Source of the DNA: Pelecanus crispus
Lineage: Eukaryota; Chordata; Aves; Pelecaniformes; Pelecanidae
DNA length: 64,000 bases
Reading direction: 5' to 3'
NCBI RefSeq assembly: GCF_030463565.1
Contig: NC_134646.1
Span: 19,945,296-20,009,295, forward strand
Shown here: piece after piece, positions 35,301 through 48,000 of the stretch
Numbering within the stretch: position 1 is the first letter of the stretch
Layout: the number at the start of each line of letters is the position of its first letter
Made by a program: the position numbers and the translations under genes
Notes under the pieces: generated by a model
Databases searched by the model: none
What the model saw: the letters and a program-made list of their open reading frames with translations, nothing else
What the model was told of the DNA's origin: nothing

Positions 35301-38300
35301 CTCCAGCCCAGCGTAACTGCCCTGAACCACAATGAGAAACAGAAACGGTTGCGTTTGCCTCATTCGCTGCGTGCCCGCTGCGTCTGCTGGAGCAGCTGCA
35401 GGATGCTCAGCCTGATCTTGTGTGATGGGACCATGGCTCCGACACCAGGTGACACCCAGATTCATTTTACAAATAAGTTATCATCAGGCGATAAAAATTC
35501 AACCAATTAACCTGTTCACACTTAATTAGAACAAATGCCTGGAAAGTCTGTAACTCCAGATTACTCCCAGTTAAACGGGGCTTTCTATCTTCATTTAGGC
35601 TGAAACTGCTTTTAAAACTATTTTCAACATCGCTGCAGCGCAGTTTTGCAAACCCAAGTACTTTATTTCAGATGTTCCACTTAAATATTTTGCTGGCTGC
35701 TTTTACCACATCTGTATTTGTTTTCTAAACCTTTGCTTGTTCTCTCGACTGGAACTGGCAGTGAATAAAGCACTCCTAGCCAGGAGATGAAACTTATATT
35801 TGTAATTCTTTCCTGGCTCTGTCAGCAAGGTTGGTGTTGCTGCCACTTCACGGCATTTTAACGCAATTCCTTGGATTCCAGACAGTTTCATTTTAAAGCT
35901 GTTCCAGTACGCACAAAAAAAGGAGTTCAACAGGCAGCTATGTAATTTCTGCCATCTGACTTGTCTGGTCTGCAGGGGTGGTTGCGTTCCATCACTGCAA
36001 GCAAGAAGCCCATGCAAATACACACCTGCCCTAAGTTTTCCACCGAAACGGTGACTCGGTCTTTCAATGAGTGCGCACAACCTGTGTTAGGCGGTGCGGC
36101 AGTCGGCGTCCTGACGGAGATAATGAGACACACGTGCACGGGGCTGTGATGAAGAGAATGCATGCGTGGCTACGGCTGCCTGCCTGGCTTCTGAAGCACC
36201 CCTGCTACCTGGCAGCATCCCCCAGGCGAATTTCTCTGATGCTTATTAATGGTCCTGAAAATTAATACTCTAAGCAGGTAACTATGCAGCTATAGCCATT
36301 CCTGGGAGTGGCGGCGAGGTGTGGCTCTGGTTACATAGCCAACGAGAAACCTAGCCAACACAAAATGTGTCTTCATTTACTTGATGGGTAAGACTTAACT
36401 CGGGCCAAGAATCATAAGCAAATTATCTTCCCCCACACACATTTTCCAAGAAAGAAAAAAAAAATAGGACAGTGCAAGTCAGCACACCTAACTCAGCATG
36501 GGCTGCTGGGAGAAAGTAATTGCAAATCCATGCACTGTTCTGACACAGCCCGAGTCAGATCTCCAACTGAACAGCCGCCAGACAAAACAAACAGCACATT
36601 ACAGCTGCCAATATGATTGCATTTAGATATCTGTCACGTTGTCATCACACATTACGCCACATGGCAACTTTCTCCTCCCGCTTCTCTTTTCTTGTACAAG
36701 CGGCTGCCAGCTCCCCAGCCAAAATTTTGGCAATGCAGGACAAAAAGGACAGGACTGGAAGAGCAGAGCCAAACAGCCCTTCTTTCTTCCCATCCTCAGG
36801 GGACATCCCAGCTGCTCTCGCTACTGCTGTTTGGTTCCCAAGGTCTTCCTTTTACCTCCCAGAGACCGCCATGCCTCCCTCTCTCTCTCACCTCTTCCCT
36901 TCCCAGCTCCTCACACCTGGCTCCGCTTCCCCCCAGCTGGTTTCCTTGCTTTTTATCACTCCCCACCCAACGCGGGTTGCTGGAGCACCCCTAGGTCAGC
37001 TAACCCTAATCCTTCTCACCCCATTACCACCAAAGATCTACAACTCCATGCTCCCCCAAGGGCCAGCCCCTCTGCTCCTCGCACTCTCTTTTCCTGCTTG
37101 CAATGCCTGCACGCACACGCACTTCGGCTTTCAGATGAAGCCCGTTTCACCTTTCACCGTTTCACCTTGGCACCAACACTGCTCAAAGGCACGCCAACAC
37201 TCCCGCCACCGGAGCCTGTCAGAGGGGAGCAAAGGGGAGCCGATGGGGGCACAGACTTGCCCTGCTCTGCAAAGCCCGCGGCCACAGAAACACCCAGCAC
37301 AGCCCTGCGGGAGCCGCCAGCCCTCACCATGAGCCGGGGCCCCGCTGCCTCCAAACCCTTGGGGTCAGGCTGAGATTCATCCCTCTGCATGAGTGTGGTG
37401 CCGATTCACACCCACTGATGAGTGGTTTTTAGCAGGTGGTTAGTTACCGCCCTTAATTAAAGTTTTCCTCACTGAAACAAGGTCAAAGCTGTCAAGACAG
37501 AAGTGGTAAAACAGAAGACTAATTCTGTCTTCTTTTTCATGTTATCGACCAGAAGACAGAGGCAGCATTGGACTATTATGCATGCAGTCTCATTAGGAGA
37601 GATGAAAAAAGGAAAATATATATGTACCAGGTATCCAGAGCTCCTGAGGACACTTGGCCCGGTAAAACACGCCCCAGTCTCAGGCAAAATAAGTGGGATT
37701 TGGAAATATGCTTGAATATTTTTCCAAAGGAGTACTTACAAATGAGTCCCAGCGTCGCAGTCTCATCAGGATTTCAAACTTCAAGGTTAAAAAACTCGAA
37801 ACACACCATTTTGATATCTTCCCTCAAAAGGTGGCAACGAGGTGAAGACAGCGGCAAGTTTGTGCTGTTGAGTATTTCAAGAAATTCAACCACGTACCAA
37901 GGAAGATGCGCAGCACAAGCGCACATTGCGCGGCCGCATCAACCCTCGCCTCCAAGCGAAGCTGCACCCAGGGGCTGTGCCTGTGCAGCTGTGTGTGAGC
38001 AGAGCACAGGGGAGGGGGAGACATCTCAGCTTCAGATCAGCAACGCAAGAAATTCCCCCTCCCCAGGCAGCTTGTTTTTCATTTTGTCTTTACAATTTTG
38101 ACGAACATCTCTTTCATCTGAAGAACTTGAAGACAAGCAAATCAAAATTAATATTTTAATTTTTTATATATATATACACAAACACACACGCAGCAATTCA
38201 TCCTCAGTACAGAAGACAAACAAACAAAAGATCTGTGGCACAATTTCTTTGGAGAGATTTTCTTTTACCTTTTTTTTTTTTTTTAAAGCTGTATCACAGA

Positions 38301-40477
38301 TCTGATTTTTGTCTTTTTCAAGGACTGTAAAAGGCAGCTACTTCTTATTGACAGAAGCCTCAGAGTGCGGATTCAGTGCTGAAGTCAAACACATCAATCT
38401 CCTCCCCTCACTTATTTGCACATCTTTTCCCACTGGAGACTCCATTTTGCAAGAGGTTTGGCATCCTCATTTCTCCGGGGGGCTCTAAGGCATCGTGCCT
38501 CTCCTGAGCCCAGGCCACTGCTGCGTCCCAGCACGTGAAGGGCTGCTGCGAGAGGGAGGACTGGTGCGTCACTCCCCACAGGATGAGGGCCATTTAACAG
38601 ATTTAAGACCAATGCTCCATGTTCAGGAAAACCAGCAGTTACTTTTTAAGGACGTTTTCACTGAGAATTAGAGATTTTATTTACGCTCTAAGATGATGAG
38701 TAAAGTGGGGTGGAAAAATGAAAAATAAACAGTCCCATATGATAACAGTTGAAATAGAAATCCCACAAAAATGACCCAGAAATGCAAGGAGAGGGTGGTT
38801 GGCAGCTGAGCAGGCGGCCGGTGGCTTGAGCAGCGTGCCACGATTCACGTGCTGCCCGGAGACCTGATGACACGAGCCCTGCCGGCACCCACGGCGCTAC
38901 CGTATGCATTCATGTCGCAAAGCAAACACCACTCACGAAACCTTCAGCTCCTGCCCTGCTTTGCAGATTGCATCTCACTCACCCCCATTTCCCAAGGCCC
39001 TCCGGAAGAACAAGTCAAAGCAAAAGCCTGACATGGAATCCTAATTAACGCTTCTCTGAACAGCGAGGAGAGCTCATGAGCGAGTTCAGAGCTTGCTGCA
39101 CCTTGCGTATAACAAGCAAAAAGGTGCACAGGTTGGAGCAACTTCAGCAATACCTTTCAGCTGCCACAGACCACATACGGGCTGACACGTGCCTTCAAAT
39201 ATTGAAAGAGAACAGGAAAAAGCAGCTGTCAGTTGGGATGCAGTTTTTGCTGGCTCAACAGAAGTGGACAACGTTGCTGTATCGCTATGATATGAAACGT
39301 TGGACCCAAAGAAAACTTTAACCTCAGCAATACTGAGTAGGAGAGGAGAAAAATCCAGTGGGAATTCCAGGAACCCTGTACCTTGACAAAACACATCGCA
39401 AAACAGCAGTGATGGCACACTGCCATTGAAATGCGCACAAGTCCTTGTTTCAGGAGCACAAAGTTTATGGAAACACATTCAGAAATGCTGGTGATGGCCC
39501 AGAAACACTGTTGGTTTCGGGTAGTGACAGGGGTTACTAAAAGTGCAATTAATATAAAGAAAGCACAGGCTGCCAACAGGCTATTTTAGTGTTTGGAGAG
39601 CAGCATAGGGCTGAGAAACTGCAATCAACTTTAATGCAGCTGTTTTGCCAAAAATAACATTTGTCTTTGAAAAGGGTAAGCCAAGGCAAAGAGAGAAAGC
39701 AAGCTAATCTGTAATGTATAACAAATCTCAAAATAAATTAAACATGGTTGCAAAATTAGGTTTGGTCAATAAAGGCTCAATAAATAAACAAACAAACAAC
39801 AACAAAATATTATTGGAAAACAACTCCAAAATAATTTTGGCCGTTTTAGCCCAGGGGGGCCACTGCCCGGGGCAGCTGACGCCCGCTGCAGCTCCACGGC
39901 CTCCTGCTCCCCCTTCTCCCTCCCTGGCTTTTGGATGACCTCCCTGCTGGCACATCACACCTCCTTCCTCTGCATCCCTCTTTCTGCTCCCCATCTTCAT
40001 CCCACTTCCAAAACTTAACCCTCCTTGCTTTTGCCCCAAGCAAGGAGTGTGGGAAACATACTTTTTGGGGTGCGGGGGGGGAAGGAAATGGGACAGAGGA
40101 CATGAATGACCCAGGAAAAGCAGCTCCACCCCTGCCAGCATGCAGGACAGCTAATATCCAACTTCCCCTTGCACCCCACCAAAACCAGAACAAAATTCAC
40201 AGATGCTTAATCCACATATGTACGGCCAGAACCACAAGCTATCCTCCCATGCTCTTTTCTTACCCTCAGTGCATCTTGCAACCAGCCTGGGGCCGACCTG
40301 GTTTCATGCCACTTGAAACACTAATTGATGGCAGTGAACTCTGTCCCAGTCCCACCTCGCCTGAGCAAATGCACCAGCAAGCTCCTCCTGTCCAGTCTGT
40401 AGCTAAAAATCCCACCAAATGCTCATCTGGGCACATTTCACATTTCATTTTTTTTGACTAACTAGATATTTTTTCCT
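32394..40477. other. Intergenic region between the 3' ends of KLHL8 and AFF1
   Basis: About 8 kb. It has patches of C-rich sequence on the plus strand (about 33840-34080 and 36680-37380) that hold long overlapping open frames without homology signals, an (AT)n run near 38165-38176, and scattered A- or T-rich runs. I recognised no exon, RNA gene or mobile element. Part of it could be 3'UTR of either gene if distal poly(A) sites are used. Confidence 0.6.
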
Positions 40478-40483
40478 TTTATT
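40478..40483 (-). terminator. AFF1: Candidate distal AFF1 poly(A) signal
   Basis: TTTATT on the plus strand is AATAAA on the AFF1 strand, about 4.4 kb after the stop codon. A long 3'UTR is expected for AFF1. Intervening hexamers exist, so the choice is uncertain. Confidence 0.35.
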
Positions 40484-42991
40484 CTTACTTCAATACGGAT
40501 TTTGCCATTGGGATTTTTAAGCGTGCAGAGAAAAAGTGCATTGACCCAAAAACCAAGTGTACATGTCTCTATACAACATCCATAACAACATATCTAGTGG
40601 GTACTAAAACAGGTTTCAGTATCCTCTACAATTTACATATTACATTAGAAAACCACAGCCATTATTAGCAAACATCTTAGGTGCAATGCCTGTTGCAGAA
40701 AGGACCTGAATTATACGCACGAATTATATCACAATAGTGCACAGAGAGATGCAAAAAGCATTCTTCCAAGGAACAGTTACGTTGCACGACATAAAACAGA
40801 AAGTGGGAAAAGCCCCAAACAAGAAGTGTAAGGCTATTGCAAAGAGATCACCTTGCACAACCAACGCAAAGCAGAGCTGCCACAGGGCATGAAATCCTGC
40901 GGGATTCCTTGAGGGAAATGCTCCTCGCAGCACTTGTGTCAGGGAACTAGACCTGAGCAGACCTTCCCCCCAGCCGAGCCCTGCAACACCTTTGTGGCAA
41001 ACGCAGAGCAGTAGCCACCATTTCTGCGTCTTATCTCCTTGTTTTCCTATTTAACTTGTTTGACCGCATGAAACCAGCCCGTGGGATTTTCCTGTCACCA
41101 AGTGCTCACAGCCAGGCTCTACTGATTGTCAGAGGCTGACCCCAGCACAGTCTTCCCTGAATCCGCTTCGGCAGGACAGGAGGCAGATGACTTGAGTCAT
41201 GATCCTCCTGCCACTCTGAGCATCTAGCTTTGCAGCCGTTCTTGTTCCTAAAGGAAAGGGCAAGGGGCAATAGACAGAGCAGCAATTGAAACAGACTTCT
41301 TGTACAGAAATTCATACTTAAACCTCATTCAGAAGAGAAACACTAAGACCATTCAGAGAGAAAAGACAAATTACAATTCTCTACAAGAAGCTGAGAACAC
41401 GAGGACTCTTGCAACAACTCATAACAAATAGGCTACTTCATTTATTGTTTATTTCCCCATATGAATGAATCAACCATCTCGGAAACTCCATCACACACAG
41501 GGCAGAAAAAGTTATTTACAAGAGGGACATACATCCCCAAAATAAGTTTAAGATGTACAGATTTATAATGGGAACTAAGAGGGAGAGGAGAGGACAAAAC
41601 CAAAAACAAGGACATTGCAGTCAGACTTTGACTTTCAGTTACAGAAGAGATCTCTATCTCCACGTAAGTGGGGTTTTCAACTATTAAATAAACGGCATCT
41701 TAAAAATAGAACATTTCACAATTTCAACACATGTATTATTTCTTCTAAATAAATATTGCATGGAAATGATGCTGCTTTGCCACCATAGCTGCCTCCTCTC
41801 CTCCTGGGACTCAGCCATCACCTCTGTTTTTCCTTGGATTCATGATTTTGTTTCCTAATGACAAATGCTATTTCCTCCACTTATGTTTTGGTTTGGGGTT
41901 TTTTGTTTACAGGTTTGGGGTTTTTTTTTCGTTTTTTTTTTTTTTCTTTTTTTAAAGGCCTGAACAGGCCCAAGTGAAAATGATGAGCATCTTTCCTAAC
42001 CCTTTGCAGGCCTCTGACCTGGCTCAAGGTTGAAATACAATGGCTTTTTAAAAATTACCTATTATTTCAAGAGTCTTCTCCATGACCTGAAACAAAACAT
42101 AGCTTCGTGCTTGTGTAGCTTGGTACTGATGCTTCGACAGATGCTTTTGAAATGAGAGCCCCCAGAGAGCCCCTACATGCCTGTGACACGAACTGCCCAT
42201 GATCTCATTTCCTCCGAAGCCCAGGGGAGTTTGCCCTGGGAGCGGGAGCAGCCCTTGCACGACTGCCTCCGCACGGTAGCAGAGCACGTGCTGCCTTTTC
42301 CCAACTGTAAAGAAGCAAATGCCAGCAGCTCATCCGCCTTCACTGGGTGTCTTCTTACTGACTTTGCTCGCCCAACGCCCTTGCATGAGCTTTCCTAGGA
42401 GCAGGGCAACAGATTGTCACTATCTGGGCAGCAAAGGGTCCAAAGGGCAGGCGAGGACAGGACCTGGTGCACCCGCGGGCTGCACTGAGCTGGATGCAGG
42501 CGGGGGCAGCTGCACGCCCTGCCTCGCGCGTTGCAGCAGGCAGTCCCCCTGGGGTGGGCAAGCTGCGAGCAAGCAGCTCTCCAACGGGAACCTGGCCTGG
42601 CAGCAGGGAGGGAGATGGGTATACGCAAAATGAAAGTACTGGGGGGACCCGTGTTCCTGCTTTACCTAACGCTTACCCCTAACGCTTTGCTACAGGTCTT
42701 GCAAACTCCCACAGTGGTTTTCAGATACAGTAAAGGCTCCTTTCTTCTGCCCTCTTCCTCAGCTGGTGATCCTAAAACTAGCTTTGTCTGAAGACAAAGT
42801 CAGAAGGCGGCATCGACCCACCAGTCCGGAATCGAGCTCCAAAGTGCACGTTGAGCCTTCAGGCCGACTGGCCATCCCCGTGCTTCCTGAGAACAAATCA
42901 GTTAATGCTGAGGCTCTCTCTGTCCCTGGCTTACTCGGAGCAGTCGCTCCTCCATGGAGGAGGAGCGCAAGTGAAGTTTTATAGGTAAAAT

Positions 42992-42994
<3 letters not shown>

Positions 42995-43030
<36 letters not shown>
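42995..43030. repeat. (AC)18 microsatellite
   Basis: Thirty-six bases of uninterrupted AC. They would read (GT)18 in AFF1 RNA if the 3'UTR extends this far. A second, shorter AC run is at 54765-54786. Confidence 0.95.
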
Positions 43031-43031
<1 letters not shown>

Positions 43032-44813
43032 ATGGACCTTCCTTCCACTGGTTAGGACAGCTTATCCCTGAAATGCACTAAGGCTTTTAATAAAGTGAAC
43101 ATAAAAGGACAGTCCCTTGAAAGTGCGGGAAGACCCAGCCAGGAATCCGGTGGTCCTGCACTGCCAGGGGAGGCAAGAGGAGAGCTCCCTTGTACTTGCG
43201 ACTAGGGCAGAGCCACAGCACCCTCCCGCCAGCTCCTCCCAGAGGCAAGATGACTCCAGGCTTCCCCACGGCAGGGGCCATTTCTACAGCAACTACTTTT
43301 GGAAATGCAGACCTTTTGCTGATATTTATTTACTGTCCATTTATGTGAGCTTCAAAACCATGCCCAGGTATTTTACAAAGCGGGTACTGCTGCACACATG
43401 CAGACCTGTTCCTCCATCCTGAAATTATGTGGGAAAGGGAGCTAATTCTTTCCTGTAAGCACAATTATTTTGGGATACCATCCTTCCCTTCACCACTCCC
43501 ATGGGTCTGTCAGAGATAGGGCAAGGGATGTGAGAGGGGACCAGAGAGCTAAGGCACACTATTAGATACGAGGATGGCAGGACACTGCTGTCACACAACA
43601 GGAAATCTTTGGGTAGAGAAGGGTGTCATCTTACTGAACACACAAATGTCACAGATGCTGCCTTCACTGTTACTGTCACCTGCAAAATCACAGTTTCAAA
43701 AATGCAGCTCCTGACAAGGAAAAAATGCTTGCAAACAGCTAATTATTCCCTTTTGTGTTCCCTTGACAGATTTCTAAGTCGCTGGGCCCATCCTGGAGTT
43801 TGGTTGAGAAGGAGCACATGAGTTATCTCCCAGGTGAAGGATGACCTACTTTGTTACCAAATCCTGCTCTTAGATAGTCACCGAGACCAGCAACGGTTGC
43901 AGGCAAATATCCAAATGCAAAATTTGTCTTATGTTCCGCATTCAGCAACTTAGTCCCTCCTTAAACAGAAGCAATTCCTCCCCATGTAAGCTCTCCAACT
44001 CAGAACAATGTCCAAGCAATCACAGTGACCCAGTACAGCTGTCCACCCCCACCCATCGAAATGACAAAAAGCAACCAGACAAGGAGTCGGAGTCCTCAGT
44101 GTGAGTGATGTCCCTCCACTGCAGAAGAGAGGCAGAGCTGCTCCCAACCACACCGGGTCACTTTGCCACCCCAACTGTGTTTGGCTTACAAGGCTTAAAC
44201 AGAGCAAGACCCTAAGTCACATAGTTGGAGTGCTAAGGGCATGTGTGTGTGTGAGTGTATGGCAAGAAGGAGGACCAAAGCTTAAAAAGTGAACTTGCAG
44301 CACTGAAGGCAGTGACTTCCCCCGATTCTCAGGGCAGCAGCTGGCTGACAAATGCAAGAGGGTGAGGTTGGAAAGCAGGCAAGGCAGACTACTTTGCTGT
44401 TTTTATTGTAACATAATGCTGTTTGGTGCTGATGAGGTTGCTACTTGCCATCTGAGGAACAAAGACACCAAAGATTGCATCCGTGCTTGCAAAAACACTT
44501 CTCTGACATGTCTTCTGGGCACACAACTGTTGCAGACTGTGGGGTGTTGCATAATAACCTCTGGAGGCAGATTTCCTTCCTGTCGGCACTTCTTCATGTG
44601 TGATTATTGTCCTGCTGGTTATTCATAATAGAAATGTTTATAGACCATCAATACATGAGCCATTCAGACAATTCATTGCACTTTGTCGTTTTAAAGGAAG
44701 GTGCCCTCAACGCTGAGGCTTTCCTCCATCTCTTCTTTTTCAAGGCAGCAAAGCGCTGCCCTAAAAACACAGTTCAAAGTTTTTCCAGTGTAACCAGATT
44801 CCTTCCACCTTGA

Positions 44814-44819
44814 TTTATT
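44814..44819 (-). terminator. AFF1: Candidate proximal AFF1 poly(A) signal
   Basis: TTTATT on the plus strand (AATAAA in the transcript) lies 105 bases past the AFF1 stop codon. It would give a very short 3'UTR. Use is unproven. Confidence 0.3.
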
Positions 44820-44923
44820 TTCCCTTGCAGGTGCTTTGTATCCAATGATTCAACAAGTCAGACTGTTTCTGAGGCTTCAAAAGTGCAAAAAAGTTCAAGG
44901 TACTTAACCACCTTGAGCACCAG

Positions 44924-45045
44924 TTAAGGCGTATTTGTTTCCAGTCTCAGCCACTGTAAACCCTGTCTAGTGTAGTGTACCAGTTCGGTCATGCTACTGT
45001 TCAGTGCCAGAGTGCACGTCGCTGTGCCGAGTTCAGCAAAAAATT
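44924..45045 (-). CDS. AFF1: AFF1 last coding exon
   Basis: Acceptor CCCTTCTTCCAG precedes 45045. It begins with the last two bases of a Glu codon (phase 1) and encodes [20 protein letters not shown], then [19 protein letters not shown] and TAA at 44926-44924. The LVHYTRQG motif is the end of the AF4/FMR2 C-terminal homology fold. Confidence 0.95.
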
Positions 45046-48000
45046 CTGGAAGAAGGGGAGGGAAAGAGAAAACATTTGGTTGGTTTCACACAACAGGCAC
45101 TTCTGACAGGTGAGGGGACAGCAAGGAGTGACAACAGCAGCACGCTGTCAGTCGGCAAGTCCCATTAAACATGTTGTTAAAGCAGAGAGCTCAGCAATAT
45201 TAGAAGGCTGGGAAGCATAACAAGCACACAAGGCAGGGCACGTGAGAGGAAAACACACTCACACATACATACACACACTGAACTGCCTCCCCAAGCACTG
45301 GCTTTAAATGGACATCGAGCCTCCATGGTACGGGGGCAAAAGTTTGGGTATTTGCACTCCAGTCCCTGCCACATGCTTCCCCCAGATTTTAAACAGGCCA
45401 AATTTGAGTGTCTTTCTGAACAATGCCCAGAAGCACACACAGCTGTCATCGGACTCATCCCTTTCCTTCATCCATCCTCAAACCTTGGAGACATCATGAT
45501 TGATTTCTCAACTGAACAGGTTTAAAAATCTGTATAGCTTACCAGGCTATACAGCTCTGATTTGGGTTGCTTATAGCTGGTCACATCAGGCAGATTTAAG
45601 AGAGTCCTCCTATCCCGCCACCAACTTCAGGCACTGAGCTCCTCCTGCACGGACAGATGGCTCTCGCAGATTATCTGAACCTGCCAGGAGGTGCCAACAG
45701 GCTGCATGCCCTGCTCTGTGCTGGCAATCATCTGTGCAGGTAACAGCGAGTTATGGGAAATTATCGCACCTATTCCTTTCCAGGCACCCTTCCAAGACAT
45801 TCCTGCATGACCTGCCTTGCAGTGACATAGGCTCGTCCCAGTCCCTTCATCCCTCCAGCCTCAATCGTGTTGCCAGGTACCTCTTCAGAAACTGCCTGTT
45901 CTCAGCTCTCCTTTTTTTACACATAAAGATTGAACCTGGAGGCTGAAAATTTCCGCTTGGCTGTGCAAGGAACTCTTCAGAAGCAGAGAGCACAATGCTT
46001 TCATTCTAATACTTTCCAATTTGGAAGGAGAGAACACATTTCCCCCAATTTTCCTGCTTTTCTTTACAAAATGGGTATCCATTCCCTCCCCATAGGGAAC
46101 AGAAGAGCTGTAAGCAGAGACAAGGAGTTCAAACCCCCTGCCTGAGAAAATAATTTGATCCGTGATCACAGAACCGCGTGAAAGGAGAGTGACTTCACAT
46201 GCACGCATGCAACCTCAGCTTGTCCTTGCTGTAGGGGATCAGAGGCCGGAAGACAACCTGTTACAGCCTCATGATCCATGGCACTGCTCTGAATTACGGT
46301 GAGGCACTGGGTCCTGCGCTAGAAGCACCTGGTTGTGGACCTGCCAGAAAGCACTTCAGCTCTGCACAAGTGACTTGGACATTAGTTACAACTAACTGCT
46401 TTCCACTAACATGACTTCCCTGTTTAAGGGAACTCAATAGCTGAAGGCCACTGCTCTCTCTTCTTCTTTTTATGCCCTGTGAAGAGCATAAAAGAATCAA
46501 GGATGTGGCCTTTTTTTTTAGTTTTATGTACTCATTCTCTACACCTCTTAGCATCTGTATGTTACACTGAATATCAACAAGTTCCAGTTCTGAAACTCCT
46601 CCACTGTCCTGAACAGTGACAACAACTGCCAAGCCTACATGAGTATTTACTGTTCTCCTGCACAGATCCACTCCCTTGGGAGTATTTACTACCCCAGTCA
46701 TCATTCCCTTACATTAAAATGGCCACACAGAGCAGGTTTTGAATTTAGTCTTGACTGATGCAAGATTGTGCTCAGGCTGCCCTCCCACAGGTTTTTCTCC
46801 ATGACTCATTCCTCTGGCTTACCAGCAGCATTCACCACTCCTTCTATGTGACAGTCTTTTATCAGCCTTTTGAGGCTATAATGCAAAATACTATACGTGA
46901 ATTACTGTTGCGAGCACAGGTTTGCTCAGAGGACAGCCAACAGCTGGAGTTACTTTATTCAAAGGTGACTTGCAAAGCCTTTTGAATTTCATCAACTGCC
47001 TCATAGTAGTGTGAGTATTTTTACAGCCTTCCAACAATTCAGCCAGGCACATCATGCTTATTTTCTTTTGCAAGTTTGCCAACAGATCATGGCAATACAT
47101 CCCTTTGCCCACAGTAGCTCACAAAACTTTGTATTTTATGAAAAATGACCCTGGAAATGCCACGTGGGATGGCAGGTTACAGACCGAACTGCACCCATGC
47201 CTAGGGGCTTTGCTTATTCACCACTGCTTTTACCACAGGACAATACAACATTTTTAACAACAAAACTGTAAAATAAAAAAAAAAAAGTAGCAGCAATTTT
47301 AGGAAATGCTACTCGCAAATACTGGTCGTGCCCAGCAAGGACTCCAATTCAACTGCTGCTCAGCTTCTCTATTACAGAGAAAAGCCAGTGTCACTGTTTT
47401 CAAGACAAATATACCTGGAAGTTTGACTAACAAACCAAAACACAAGGCTACCGGCCAGAAAGCTGTTTATAAGAATGTGAACCAACTCAGAAAAGCTAAG
47501 CACCCCAAAGGGAAAAAAAAACCCAGTAAAACACCCCCTTATGCTTCTTGTGTTACCACGAAGTGAGTTGGCTGGTTTCCTGCACTTGATACCTTCATCC
47601 CTTAGCTCTTAGACATTTAATGATGCCAAGACAACCTTTTAATTGGAACACTCATCAATATATCACCATCAAATATCTCTGCCAATATGCCATAGTTATC
47701 TAGTTCAACATATTTAATGCTTTGATCTTTAGGTATGGTGTTTGCTACACTTGAGTTTAGGATTTAAGCAAGTACATACACATAACCACAACACATAAGA
47801 CAGAAAAGCCAGAGGACAAAAACTTACCCTTATTCTTCCTGGCCAGTGCATCAGCCTGTTCCCATATATCATATGCGTAGAGGACATAGGAAGTGATGTT
47901 GACGTAGGAAGAGGTGATGCTTGGGATGTTACAGGGGACAGTGATGGAAGAGCCAATGCTGTTGCCACTGCAGTTGCTAGCATTTGATCCTGGCTGAGAA

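Larger units (their letters stand above)
40484..44923 (-). other. AFF1: Probable AFF1 3'UTR
   Basis: AFF1 has a several-kilobase 3'UTR in mammals, and nothing else explains this stretch. It includes an 18-unit AC/GT dinucleotide repeat at 42995-43030 and a T-rich run at about 41918-41951. No coding exon was seen. The extent is inferred. Confidence 0.5.
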
